Source: Tetradesmus obliquus
Taxonomy: Eukaryota > Chlorophyta > Chlorophyceae > Sphaeropleales > Scenedesmaceae
Reading direction: 5' to 3'
Assembly (NCBI GenBank): GCA_030272155.1
Contig: CP126194.1
Coordinates: 4,889,501-4,953,500, forward strand
Length of the DNA stretch: 64,000 nucleotides
Shown here: piece after piece, positions 1-11,964 of the stretch
How the letters are laid out: every line of letters begins with the position of its first letter
How positions within the stretch are numbered: the stretch's first letter is position 1
Notes under the pieces: generated by a model
What the model was told of the DNA's origin: nothing
Database searches by the model: none
Seen by the model: the letters and a program-made list of their open reading frames with translations, nothing else
Position numbers and translations under genes: made by a program

Positions 1-817
1 AGCAGGGAACCAGCTGCAGCTTGTTGCGCGGCTAAAGCCCCGCCTGCAGCTGCAACACTCAGCACCACAGCACAAGCACCTGCAGCAGCAGCAGCAGCAG
101 CAGCAGCGGCTCGACCAACAGCAGCCAGGTATCAAGGAGAAGGCTGTGGATGGCTTCAGCAGCAGCAGCAGCTGGTGGGGCCCGCTGCTGCAGCCATGCC
201 ATGCAGAGTGTGTGCTGTGGCATGCTGACGTGTCACCTGTTACTTCTCAGTCCAGCTGGCAGTGGGATGCTGTGGCTGGGCTGCTGACTGTGCAGGCGCT
301 GCTGCCACTGAGCTCACTGGTGCAGCTGGCACTAGCGGCTCAAAGCGGCAGCAGCAGCAGCAACAGCAGCATGAGTGAGGTTGGTGGGCTAAATAGCAGC
401 TGGCAGCAGCCTGTGGTAACAGCAGGGCGCAGCAGCAGTGATCCATATGTGTCAGCTGCCTCTGCGATGGCTGCTGCAGCTGCTGCTGCTGCAGGCAGCA
501 ACAGCAGTGTATGTGAGGCTAGCGCTGCTGGCCCTGCTGTGCTGCTGCAAGCTGCTGTGGTGGTTGCTGCCTGCTGCAGCCAGCAGGCAGCAGCCCAAGT
601 CAAGTGCAAGCAGCTAGCCAGTGGTGCAGCCACCGCCGCAGCAGCTGCTGGGACTGCAGGGCATGATCTGGACTGCGCTGAGCTGCTTGCGCCTGCTACA
701 GCGCTGCTGCACTTGCCACCCCTGCGAGTGCCTGCAGAGCAGCTGCTGCTGCAGCACTTGACAGGCGCACAGCTGGCACAGCCTGCGGTCCTGCAGCACT
801 TTGGCAGTGACAACATC

Positions 818-849
<32 letters not shown>

Positions 850-982
850 ATGGACAGGCATAGCTGGGCTCGCCGCACCAAACTCAGATGGCATGCACAC
901 ACCCAACAGAAGATTAGGAACCACACACAACCACCAGCTGCCAGGTGCATTGACAGCGGGTGCTTCTTGCCGACATCCAGCT

Positions 983-1016
<34 letters not shown>

Positions 1017-1503
1017 GGCCTCTTAGCAGCTACGCGGGGGCTGATGTGGTGCCTCCAACACCCTACAGTGCAATGCAAGAGCATGGGGCACAGCAGCATG
1101 AGGACGTTGTGATCAAAGACTCCCAAGAGAGCGAGGGTGATGCACCTGACTCTGTCATGCATGATGCAGCAGCAACTGCAGCAGCACCTGCAGCTGCAAT
1201 TGAGGCGCAGGGTGGCCACCACAGCTTGCAGCAGCAGCAGCAGCAGCCAGCCGGGATGCTCACACCCAAGCACACGAGGCAGCTGCTGCTGCAATGTGAC
1301 TCAGCAGGCTTTGGAGGTGGCAGCGGTAGCCAGCTGCTGCTGCTGCCGTCTGTGCTGCAGCAGCAGATGGGCTTCACTGCAGTGACAGGTGTCAGTACTT
1401 CTGCCCTGGCAGATGCGGTGCAGCAGCTTGACCAACAGCCACAGCAGCAGCAGCAACCAGTGCATATGCTGCTGCAGCTAAGAAGCACGCAAGGCATGCT
1501 GCA

Positions 1504-1537
<34 letters not shown>

Positions 1538-2101
1538 GGCTGCAGCATGCGGTTGGTGTGGTTCAGCAGCAAGGCTGTGCATGTGGAGCTGGCTGGCAGC
1601 AGCAGCGAGGTGGTGGATGTGCTGCAGCAGCTGCTGCTGACAGCTGTACAGCACCTGCCAGGGGTGAGTGCGGCAACATGTTGTACACGACAAGGCAGGC
1701 ACACTGCATGCAGCGTTCAATAACAAGAGGACACCTCATTGCTGATGTGTGCTGCTGCACATTTTCGTACGCGTCAAACGCACGCAGGGGCCTCCTCCTA
1801 TCACGTAGCTTTGTCTTGTAAGGGTTGTCGTGTTTTGGCACTGCCTGGCTCTTGGCTCACTGAACCTGTCTGCTGCTGTGTTGCTTTTACACTGCTGGTG
1901 CTGTGTCATGCGCAGGGTGGTCGCAGTGTGACCTGTCAAGTCAGCCCCGTGTCTGCTGCAGCAGCAGCAGCCTGCCTGGCTGCCACTGACGCACTCACCC
2001 AGGCGGTGGGTCTGCAGTGCCAGGTGCTGGAAGCAACACTGCAGGAGCTGCACAGCAGCAGCAGCAGCAGCCACACTGCCCAGACAGCTGCAACTGACAA
2101 T

Positions 2102-2144
<43 letters not shown>

Positions 2145-2476
2145 TGAGGGGCCTGCAGCAGCCGGATCACTGCGGCCAGGAGAACAAGCCACCAGCTGGT
2201 CAAGGTGCTGTGGGTGCTGCTGCTGGTGGTGTGAAGAGGCCGCATATGACTGAGGCTGCTGCAGCAGATGCTGCTGCCGCACTTGCAGCTGGAGAGCAGC
2301 AGCAGCAGGTTGCAGCAGATCTCGCCGCAGCAGGTACAGCTGCTGGCGGCAGTGATGTTGCTGTGCTGGCTGGTGGGCGGCAGCTGGGGCCTGAGCTGGC
2401 TGGCTGCTGGCTGGGCGTGCTGAGGGCTGCGGCTGATGCTGACATGGCAGTGGCACAGCTGGGCGGGCACCTGTGA
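1..2476 (+). CDS. Unrecognised low-complexity protein, 3' part of gene
   Basis: The frame is open from base 2 with no start needed, so the gene begins upstream of the window; the first possible in-frame start (position 146) is GTG, not a convincing initiator. Exon A runs to 1663, where GTGAGT follows. The intron 1664-1915 ends in GCGCAG and is 252 bases long, so both exons lie in the same frame. Exon B, 1916-2476, ends in TGA. The protein is dominated by poly-Ser, poly-Ala and poly-Gln tracts from CAG/GCA runs. The less biased segments are a Trp-containing stretch near 170-330, a hydrophobic segment ending around 1660 and a final segment around 2380-2470. I do not recognise the family and infer no function. 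The coding call rests on the long open frame, the clean intron and the change of composition after the stop. Confidence 0.6.
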
Positions 2477-3117
2477 CGCGTTGACCGGCTATCAATGTGA
2501 TAGCTTGTGATGACATTGCTGTTCGATTAGTTTGAGGCATAGACTGGGATGAAGTTCAGGGTATTCGGTGTTAAGTCAATCAGCATGGTCTGGCCACGTT
2601 ACTTGCCATCATCATCTCCTCCCGCTTACATAATCAACAAACCATTGCTGCAGAGCCAGCCATGCCAGGAGCAACAGATGCACACTGCTCCACTACGCCC
2701 CGCCTGAAAAGAGCGCTTTACATTTGGCGCACACGCAACACATGTTGAGGGTAAACCCATATGCACAGTTGCTGGAGCAGCAACACCCTGGTGGGTGCAA
2801 AGCAAGGTGTCAGACATCTTTTGTACAGAGGAATCACGTAAAGGACTGGAAGGATCACGTGCCAGCCTCATTCAGCAATGACTTAAGCGCCAGCGGCTCA
2901 TGCAGCTGATCAGCAACCTGCTAGCAGCACTGCTGCGCAAAGTGTGCAAAGTCAAACCTGGAGCTACTCCCCCAAGGCGTTGTGTGCAGAGCACAACTGC
3001 CGGCTTTAAACTTGTTGAACATTAACCGGCCACAGCGCTTCAAAAATACACGCCACATGCCATGCGATGCACAACCCTGCAAATGTCCAGGAGTTGCCAG
3101 ATGCACCGCCAAACACG
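2477..3117. other. Intergenic space between two convergent genes
   Basis: This stretch separates the stop of the first gene (+) from the stop of the dehydrogenase (-), so it holds two 3' flanks. TTACA at about 2716 reads TGTAA on the minus strand, about 400 bases past the dehydrogenase stop, and would fit the chlorophycean polyadenylation signal. I see no coding region. Confidence 0.5.
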
Positions 3118-6100
3118 CTAGTACTGCGACTGCTTGTCCAGCACATTCAGCAGCGGCTGCCCAGCCAGGTGCCGCTGCAAACTTCGTGCAAACAGGTCCA
3201 CGCTGTCGCGCAAGAAGTTGCTGTGGAAGGCGGCTCGGTGCGGCGACAGCAGCACATTTGGCAAACCCCATAGTGGGCTGGAGGGTGGCAGCGGCTCAAC
3301 TTGATACACGTCCAGGCCCGCGCCCCTGATGCGGCCGGCCTGCAGCGCTGCGAGGCGTCAAGTAGCAGACAGTAAGTACTTGACTGTCAGACGAGGCAGT
3401 TGCTGGCAGACATGAGTTGCGTGGTGATGTGAAAGACGAGGGCATGCAAATGATTGGGACTGCATGAGCCGCTGCCGTTGTGCTTAACCAACGCTATTAG
3501 GGTATGCATGCAGCAACGATATTGACATGCTTTTGTGCAGCATGCTGCATGGTTGTTGGCATGCTGTCTATTTTAACCCACAACAAGCACACTGCAAAGA
3601 TAACACACTTATACTACTGCAACAACCAGCCAGTCGCTGGCTCGGCCACGGTGGTGCTGCATCTATGCAATGACCCCCACCTTCAATGAGCGCTGCCTCG
3701 TCGATGCACCTGCCCCTGCCCACGTTGATGAGCACTGCCGTGGGCTTCATGGCTGCGATGGCTGCTGCACTGATCAGCTCGTGCGTGTCTGGCGTGTACG
3801 GGGTGCTGCAGCAGGGCAGGCGCAGAGGTAAACAACACAGGGTGAGGCGTCCATCTCATGCCTAGTTTCCGAAAGCGCAAGCACCGAATTGGCGTCATTG
3901 CAGCAAGGGCATGCTCTGCAAGGATTTCAGTGCCACAAGTGTAATCATGGCTGCGTTGTTGCGGCCAGACAAACCGCCTGCTGTTGCCTGCGTGCCGCGC
4001 TCACCTGACCACCACATAGTCGCTGCACGCCATCACCTCATGCAAATGCTCAGGGCTATACACTCGATCCTGCAACGTCAGCAGCAGAGGTCACGTGAAC
4101 ATACCATGCTCGCCAATCAGCAGCTGGACTGGCTGCCTGGCACTTGTTGATTGACATTGCGGAAGCTGCAGCAGCGCCGGAGCAGCTTCTACCACACTGG
4201 TGACGCAGCACGACAGCATAGACAGCACCGCAAGTCATGCATCCAGACCAACCGCAAAACAGGTCAGACCTCACCAGCAGGTCACTGTCGCCATGCAGCA
4301 AGATTGTAGCGTGCTTCATGCATCCATAGACCAATTTAGAACAGCTCACCAGCAGGCCGCTATCCACGTCCGGCTGCGACAGCGTGGGGTTGCTGCGCAG
4401 CGCCACCACCCGCATGCCGTATGCGCCGCCCAGCTGCGCCACGCGCCGCCCAATGTGCCCGCAGCCAACGAGGCCCAAGGTGGCCCCACGCAGCTCCTCA
4501 ACTTCAAACACATCCCACCTGCAGCAATGCGATGTGGGGACACACACTGCGTCACATCACACACAGCAGCTGCAGCTTGCTGTTTTCATAGTCGATTGGT
4601 GTGCCCGCAGCCCACCAGGCCCGAGGTGCTGTCCCGCAGCTCCTCTACCTCAAACACATCTGCAGCATTTTGGCGCAACACGCGGTTTTCACAGCCACAT
4701 GTGGGCAGACACGATGTTTCGCACAGCAGCTCCAGCCTGCTGTATCTCTAGCGCTTTATTCATCAATGCTGCCTCAGCTCGTCAGGACCAAGGATCTGGT
4801 GTGGATCTGGCATGCAGCCCCTCCATCGTAGACACTACCCACCGTGCAGCGGCATTTGCAGACTTTGCCAATGTGAGGATTCAGCCTGCACCATGCCATT
4901 GTTGTTCAGTCAAATGTAGGCAGGCATACTGCTTCACAAAGCAGGTGTCAGTTCTGCTGTGTTTGTAGTGGAAACCAAAGTCAACCCCATGTGGCCACTG
5001 GACGCAAGCACCACAACACAACGCGTGAACGTGCTTGCACCTGCTAGCCACACGCACACCAACACCTAACAACAGCCACACCAGGTTGAGCAGCCAGTCC
5101 CTGTTCACGCTCACCTGTGTGCTGCCTGGGCCTCCAACAGGCGCGGCAGCTGCCTGGAGAAGTAGTGGCAGCACATCATTGCAAACCTGCGGTGCATGCG
5201 GCAGCAGCAACAGCAGCATCACGACCGACTTAAATTTGCCCTGCAGCTGCAGTGTTGCTGGGATCCCCGCGACAGCAATGAACACCAGTGGCTTGTTTGC
5301 ATACTAGGCAAGGCTGACTCCGCCAGTTGAGCTCAACTGCTTGCTGGCTTGCTGGCTGGCTGACTGGCGTTGGTGTGCATGAGCAAGGCAGCTGCACTTG
5401 CAGCACTTGCAGCACTTGCAGCTCACTCTGCCATCGAGTTTGCGGTGACGCCTTTCGCATTGGTGATGGTGACGCTACTGCTGAGCACCTCTGGCGTCAG
5501 CCACAGCTCCAGCCCAGTAGCCACTGAGTGCAGCCACTTGAGGCTAGTGAGCTTTGCATAGAACTCCTGCAAGGATGGCACGGCCAACAGCAACAAAGAA
5601 CAAACTTCAGCGCTGGTGATGCTCCTGTGATCCGCCGCCGCCTCAAAGGTCTCATCTTGCTTGCTGCGCAAGTCAATGGCGTGTTGTATTATCAGGTTGT
5701 TGGCACGCGCTCACTGCCCAGCCAAGAAATTGGTCAAATGTAAGGAGGTGACACAGTTTTGCTTGATGCCTCAGGAGGGAAATCATGCTGCACTTGTGGC
5801 ACAGAGCTTGCGGTGCAACTTGTGTGGCAGCTGTGCCCGGTACACACCTTGGCATTTGGGTTTCTGGCACCCCACACAATCAGCACATCTGCTGAGGCCC
5901 ACTGCTGCTGTGTGAGGTGCTGCAACTCAGCAGGGCTCTGGCCACATCCCAGCAGCGTCACTCCTGGCGGCAGCCTGGCATTCAGCATCTCTGCAATGGT
6001 GCTGGCTGGTGGCGCCGGCGGGTACCTTGCAACAATTATGTTTGCTACGTGCAGGTGTGAAGAGTGAGCAGAGTTACAGGTTGATGTAACTGGCGTACAT

Positions 6101-6254
6101 GTAGAGAGACAGGCAATGTGAGCGTGCACACGTGCCACATGTGCGTGTGTACACCCGCATCTCTGAATGGGTGTGTCACTTGCTGTCAGGAGATCTGGAT
6201 CACCTTACCCGTGATGGGAGTTGTTTCAGCAGGTTGAGTATCACGTTCCACCAT
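3118..6254 (-). CDS. D-isomer specific 2-hydroxyacid dehydrogenase (glyoxylate/hydroxypyruvate reductase-like), 8 exons
   Basis: Exons in transcript order: 6254-6209, 6044-5848, 5566-5427, 5186-5115, 4518-4350, 4069-4005, 3805-3681, 3347-3118. Phases agree at every junction and give 347 residues, usual for the family. The enzyme class reduces or oxidises 2-keto/2-hydroxy acids with NAD(P)H. Visible features are the Rossmann motif GCGHIGRRVAQLG, the substrate/cofactor segment STPYTPDTHE, the catalytic Arg in VLINVGRGR, the catalytic Glu in DVYQVEPLP and the catalytic His in LLSPHRAAF. After the second Rossmann strand comes ALRSNP; Arg-Ser there hints at NADPH preference (inference). The start is the ATG at 6254, whose 46-base exon splices cleanly to the next. 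No obvious transit peptide is seen. The substrate cannot be read from sequence. A decayed copy of the exon 5 acceptor edge lies in intron 4. Confidence 0.9.
4601..4665 (-). repeat. Decayed copy of the acceptor edge of dehydrogenase exon 5
   Basis: This intronic segment closely repeats 4455-4518, the first part of exon 5, including its upstream TGCAG acceptor. The copy still reads DVFEVEELR then GLVGCG but has lost the first bases of the exon (GTGGG) and does not continue into the rest of the Rossmann fold. Using it would break the frame, so I treat it as a pseudo-exon. Confidence 0.8.
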
Positions 6255-7320
6255 TGTTATTGTCAGTGCGCGCCCTGCCTGCTAGTAAGTGGAAGCCAAC
6301 CCAGCAGCAGCTGCTGCTGCCAGGCCTGCTGCTGCTGCTGCTGCTGTTGGTCAGCAGCTGTGTGACCAGCAGCTTGTAAGGCACAGCCAAGATACGTTGT
6401 GTCTTTAAGACCGCTGTTGTGTTTGTCACAGGCTGGCTTGGGTGTCGTTGGTCGCCACTGCAGTCTGGCAGTTGCGTTTCGGAGTTCTCGCGCCTCTGTT
6501 CTGTTCTACGATCACTTCCGCTCAGATAACTGCAGAAAACTAATTGCAGTGTTTAGCAGCTGTTCAACTTACTGAACGCTTCGCGTGTGTGCGGCACGCA
6601 CCACACCTTCCTACCCACGTGCTCACCCTTTGTGCTACACCCTTGTCACCAGGCGGTTTACCAAGGTGCCTGTAAAACACCATGCGCTGACTTCATCCCC
6701 CTCGGCTCGCCAAGGTCCTGGGCTTGAAAATTGCAATTGTCTTGTATGGTTTGTAACGCTCTATATCAGGGTTCGTTTACATAGCCACCAAGGCACCACC
6801 AGGGCATTGCCGTTGCATCAACAGCCCATTGCCGCGCCCATCACAGGCTCATTGGGCAACCACGTGATGGTTTCACCTTCAGCAGAAGATAGCTTGGTCA
6901 TTGACACAGACACCGGCGGGGTGCACTCATCCATTTCGTTTCAGGTCACACCCCTCAACATCATATGTGCATGCGTACACGGTCCAGTGGGATGCATTGT
7001 GCAGCGCTTTGACTGCAGGCGCATGCAATGCAATTGGCCTGCAGTGGGCTAGCGAGTGCGTCTGTCTCAACTCATGCAAGTCGCACCTCAACAGTAATGC
7101 AAGCAGCACCACCACACAACAATGTTCAACACAAAAGCAACAGTGTAGATGGCACAGCCTCGTCTTTGCTAACACCTGTCAGCAAACCTGTGCGGTCCAA
7201 AACCTGTGTACGTTGAGCGCAGGAATGTGCATGATGCATAAATTCCGCACATTCCATCATGTTATCCATAAACAAAAGGCCACGAGGCCATGTGCTTTCA
7301 TCAGCCTATGCAGCATAAGC
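6255..7320. promoter_or_regulatory. Intergenic: dehydrogenase promoter side and hydrolase 3' flank
   Basis: Both neighbours are on the minus strand, so this holds the 3' flank of the hydrolase (high coordinates) and the 5' region of the dehydrogenase (low coordinates). TTACA at about 6777 reads TGTAA on the minus strand, about 540 bases past the hydrolase stop. A short CTG run lies near 6330-6350. No conserved coding segment was seen. Confidence 0.4.
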
Positions 7321-8291
7321 TTATGCTCCGCCCTTTGTGACCAGCTCCTTGCTGCCAGTACCCCAGATGCCTTGCTTGAACTCGTTGCTGCAGACAGACA
7401 GGCAGCGGCAGGGTGACGCAGCAGCGGCAGTAGCAGCAGATGTCAACAGCAGCAGCAACGTGGTGGAAGCACCAGCACCAGCACTAGCATTGCCGATACA
7501 TTGTGCTTGAAAACAAGCCAAGTCACTTTGTGAGCCAGGACATGCTGCTGGCCAGCTGGCCACCCATGGGTGCACCAAGGCTGCTGCTAGTCTAGAAGGT
7601 GTGACATGGGTTTGCTGTGAGGAGCATACAGTACTTGATGCAGACAGGTGTGCCCAGTCAGTTGGTCAACTACAGCATACAGCAGGTTCACAAACAGAAA
7701 GTCTCGGGTAAGCTGTGACAGATGCACACCTGTAATCCCTGAACCATGGGTCTTCAGCGAACACCATGTACGAGTGCTGCACCGCCCCCTTCATGCCAGC
7801 CCAGTCAATCTTGTTGAAGTCGATTGCCTTGTAGACAGGGTTGTTGGCAGTCCTGCAGGGCAAGCAGCAGCCACACAGCGCTCGGTCAATGCAGTCTGGT
7901 GTGCACTGCAGCCTCTGCTTGTTTTCCTGTCCCTTCTTCCTCTCTGAGGTGATGAAAGCTCAGCTGCCTGGACTAGATGCCACAACAGTCATCTTAGTCG
8001 AGTACATAAGTCACCGACCATTTTGCTTGACGGCGGATATGATATAATGATGATGAATGCTTGCATGCAAACTGCAATCGCACTGTCAACAACAGCCGCC
8101 ATTGCACCGTGGTGGGGCCCCTGCGCATGGATTCAACACCTGCAATGGCAGCGTGCTAGCTGGGCCTGTGAGGTCAGCAAGCCAGCCCACCTGTAATAGA
8201 ACACCTTGTTGTCGTGGTCCCTGATTGTGGTGTACAGTGTGAATTCAGGCATGCCAGACGGGCCACGAGTGCCTGTGTCACTCACACCTGC

Positions 8292-8345
<54 letters not shown>

Positions 8346-11300
8346 GCAGCAGTAGAAGAACACAGGTTATGGATGAAATTGTCTGGTGTGAACTCTGCCT
8401 TTGAAAAGCATGATTGGGGATTCATCTCCCCTCTGTGACATCAACCAGCCACAACAGATTCTGTTGATGCCGGCCACAATTCAGCGCAAGACATACGTGC
8501 ACACCACCAGGCATGCCAGGTGCCGTCAACACGCCTAATTCCATAAGCGCTGTTTAAAGTGTTTGCAAGGTGTGTGCAAGAGGTTTACAAGCTGCTTACC
8601 CCTCGGAAGGTACACTGTGTTGAGGATGCCCATCACTGCCAGCATGGCCTGGTTGGCTGCAGGGGCGCCCTTGAAGACGTAGGCGGGGCTCAGGGTCTCA
8701 AACAGCTGAGGGAACAACAAGCTGCAACGGCACATCACAAAGAGTGTGTCTTATTGAGCTCACTCGCCACAGCTGCATTCAAGCGCAGGGGACGCATGCG
8801 TGTGCCGCACTGGCATGCGAGTTGTGGTCAACGGGAATGCGACGTTATGCCATGCAGAGCAGGGCTGTTGCGGGGCGCATGGAAGACGGAATAATTGCAT
8901 ATCGCAACCTCACTTCAAGACGTTGGCAGTCTGTTCATTCGGGCTGCTGATGAGCAAGTGAGTGAGCAATTGTTGGCTACCCAGGCAGCTCTGCAGCTCC
9001 TGGCTAGGTAAAAGCTAAGAGGGTGTTTGTGGCCAGCGGCGGCGCCCCTGCGCTCCACACCCTCTACCTGTGCTGTGCAGGTGTTTGATGTTATGTGATG
9101 GCACAGCCTACCTCTTTGCGCTCCAGCACTCGCTGTCTGCTGCCCCCTTCATGCGAGCCAGCCTAGTGAAGCGGGAGGGGCCAGAGTAGCCCCCTGCACA
9201 CCGAACAAGCGAAAGTTACGGCTGAAACACATCACCAGTCCAGCCAGTTGAAGTTGATCCAACCCCTGCAGAGCAGCGCTTATCAGATAATGCTAGCACC
9301 TGGGACGGTAGCAGTAGTGGGACACCTCATCAGTCCCAGCTGCTGCCGCTTTTTTCTGGCTGATTGCTGATTGTATGATCCAGGGCTCCAAGCAGCATCA
9401 CAGAATCCAGCTGTTGCCACAGCAAAGTGCAACACAGCGGCACTCCTAGCCACTTGTAGTGAATGTCCGACTGCTGTGGCAGTGAACGCAGTTGCATGTG
9501 ACCCCTCCATTGCTATTATGATACAAGTTATCCACATACAGAAATGTGTCCCACCTGGGACGGACCAGAAGTATGGCTTTGGGCCCTTGCTGGCTCCCAG
9601 GAGCCCTTTAGAGTCGCCATGGCTGGCTGCCTGCTTGACCGAGGGATGGACGCCCGCCGGGTTGCTGAACATATCCTTGCGATACCCCTCAAAGTGCTGC
9701 AGAGAGCAGCAGCAGCAGCAGCCGCCGCAGCAGCAGGTGCCAGGCCGTTAGGCAAGCAGCAGCAGCAGCAGCAGCCGCCGCAGCAGCAGGTGCCAGGCCA
9801 TTAAGCAAGCTGCACAATCAGAACTTGCGCCTTGTGCTGCTGTGAGTTGAAACTGCACACTAACTGCTGCATGCCTCCATCCTGTTGGATGTTACAGCTA
9901 GCAGCCCCTGTGCTCGCAATATTCTCAAGTGGATGACGACCCTGGAAGGCACAAGCAGCTCTTGCATGTGTGCTGCACATGAGGGCAAGGACATCCTCGA
10001 CTGCTTCTAAGTACATGAGGGTGGCTGCCTCTGCTATTGCTGCGATTTCCAATCTGCTTGCTGGCAGAAGAGTTGGCGTGATACATGCATGAAACCCAGC
10101 ACAACTTGCGTCCATTGGCAATGCAGCCAACGCACCTTGTAGTTATCCTGCAGCAGTGGATCGTTTGCAAACACTCCCAGCGGGTTGTCAAGCACTTCCA
10201 TCTTGCCATTCCTCCACTGCACCACCAGGGAGGCCCCGCTGCTGTCATGGAACACCAGGTGCAGCGTGGGCACCTTGGCTAGGCCGTTGCTGATGGCCTT
10301 GCCAAAAGCATCGTACTCAGGATCCCAAACCACCTGCATTGTGTGGATCCGACAGGAGGAGAAGGTAGGGTAAAGGTGCATGAAAGAAGCTGCTGTAGTG
10401 AACTGCCAGCATTGTTGTGAGACAAGCAGTTTGCTCTCAAGAGCCCTGCTAATGAGCCACAAGTGACAAACTTGCAGTCACCACCTGTCGCCGCCTTACA
10501 TGCAGTCCACAAGCCCCCACTGTATGGGTCAGATAACATGTTCATGTAGAGTGCAGTGATCACCTGGCAACTGCTCTGGATGCCTCAGCCCAAGCTGCCA
10601 CTGTCAAGGTGGCTGTTCTGGCCATTCCTCACCTGTGTGTTAGCGAGTGCTTCCTTGAGCTGCTCCACTGTGCTGTACCAAGCCAGCGCCCAGCCGCCCA
10701 GATTCATGAAGTTGATGGCATCTATTTTGCTGGAATCCTTGCTGTAGCCGTTAATGGCTGCAGGGCAAGGCAGCAACATGACGCAGCAGTACTTCAGAAC
10801 ATCACAATACCAACACGTTGCTGACTTGTTGCAGTCTGCTGCTCGTCCATGTGCCCTGCATTTATACTATATAGCCTGACTGTGCCCAGCATGCTGTCTG
10901 TGGTGTCATGATACCTGCCAGCATACAGATACAAAGAAACTACAGTGAACAGATGTGTCTTTGAACATGGCTTAGCTGTGGCAGGCTGGTTCACAGTGCT
11001 TCTCACACACTGCAGCTGTAATGCAAGCAGTGAGTAGCTGCATGCCAGAAAACGCATGTGTTCTGCTTTCAAAGGCAGCGCTGCAGCTGACGGTGGCGAA
11101 GTTGCAATGAAAACAAGCCACTCACCCTTTGTCTCTGATTAGTACAGAACAGCCGCAGACAGGCCTGCCTGGTTCATGCCATCCACACACCACAGGAAAT
11201 CCTTGGCATGGGTGGGATCTGATTTGTCCTTAACAGCAGAGCCAACTCAGCACGTGCATGCGTGGTGCAGACAAATGGTATGCCAGCCTTGATGGTTCTG

Positions 11301-11964
11301 CCAAAAGTGGAGGGACTGTTTGGCGCGATGTTGAGCATTGTGAGGGGTGCGTCCTTTGGCACCCAGGACATGACTGCAGGAACACAGCGCGGCGGCGGTG
11401 GTGATTGTTATTTGCAAGGCAGGGTTCAGGTAAGGATTTGCACACGCAAACCTGCCAGCCGAGCCAACCAGCTGTGGGCGCTACCCAGGCAGTACGCTAC
11501 CGTGACCTGGTAGCGCAGCGCGCTTGCAGGACCGCTGGATACTTGCAAATGGTTTACACGGGTTCAAGCTGCACACGCCTCCATGCTGAATTATCATCAA
11601 CTGTGTCTGCCTCAACCCTTGAACTGAAAGCAGCCTGCTGCTGCAGGCCAGCTGTTGGGCTCAGAGCCGGTGCCTGCAGGCGCACCTGGTGTGAGCGACA
11701 CAGGGAAGGACAGGGTCCTGCCACTGATGACTGCGTTGTTGGAGCATTTGTCTTTGTAAATGATCTCTGTGCAGGCATCGGCAGCGCCTGCAGCAGGACA
11801 GCACCAGACGTTGCAGCAGCAAAGAGTCCCACTTGAAAAGCTGGCACACACACCCTGGTCGGCCTTGTGATCTGAACGTGGTTGATGAAACCGCATGGAG
11901 TCACACCTGAAAGCAGCACAGCTGCTACCAATGCGAGCAACGCAGCCCTCATGGTTACGACCAT
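7321..11964 (-). CDS. Secreted choloylglycine hydrolase / linear amide C-N hydrolase family protein (Ntn hydrolase)
   Basis: Exons: 11964-11907, 11787-11686, 11373 to about 11270, about 11197-11130, 10757-10633, 10333-10136, 9696-9555, 9146-9112, 8705-8600, 8287-8191, 7852-7730, 7387-7321. From 10757 to the stop all phases agree. The third and fourth exon ends are uncertain, and an extra exon between 10757 and 11130 is possible. The family cleaves non-peptide amide bonds (bile salts, penicillin V, N-acyl amides) with an N-terminal Cys nucleophile. The N-terminus is a signal peptide followed by ACTEIIYKDKCSNNAVISGR, in which Cys25 aligns with the nucleophile. Further family landmarks are VDGMNQAGLS, LHLVFHDSSGASLV, GILNTVYLPRG and EFTLYTTIRDHDNKVFYY. 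The product probably enters the secretory pathway; the substrate is unknown. Confidence 0.8.
8293..8343. repeat. Uninterrupted (CAG)17 tract in an intron
   Basis: Seventeen perfect CAG units on the plus strand, read as CTG in the hydrolase transcript. The run ends directly before the TGTGCAG acceptor of the exon 8191-8287, so it occupies the place of the polypyrimidine tract. Confidence 0.95.
9709..9804. repeat. Two tandem units of about 50 bases in an intron
   Basis: Two nearly identical units, each an AGCAGCAGC run followed by CCGCCGCAGCAGCAGGTGCCAGG and then a short tail differing by a base or so (GCCGTTAGGCAAGC versus GCCATTAAGCAAGC). They lie just upstream, in transcript sense, of the hydrolase exon 9555-9696. 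Confidence 0.85.

Noticed and set aside
146-1723. Long minus-strand and alternate-frame open frames over the first gene, for example poly-Cys or poly-Leu readings
   Set aside because: They are other-frame readings of CAG/GCA runs; only the plus frame spans the intron consistently and continues to a stop with non-repetitive segments.
10794-11130. Possible extra hydrolase exon between 10757 and 11130
   Set aside because: The phase at the end of the exon near 11130 does not fit 10757 directly, so an exon or a different donor is probably missing, but no segment there shows a family motif strong enough to place it.
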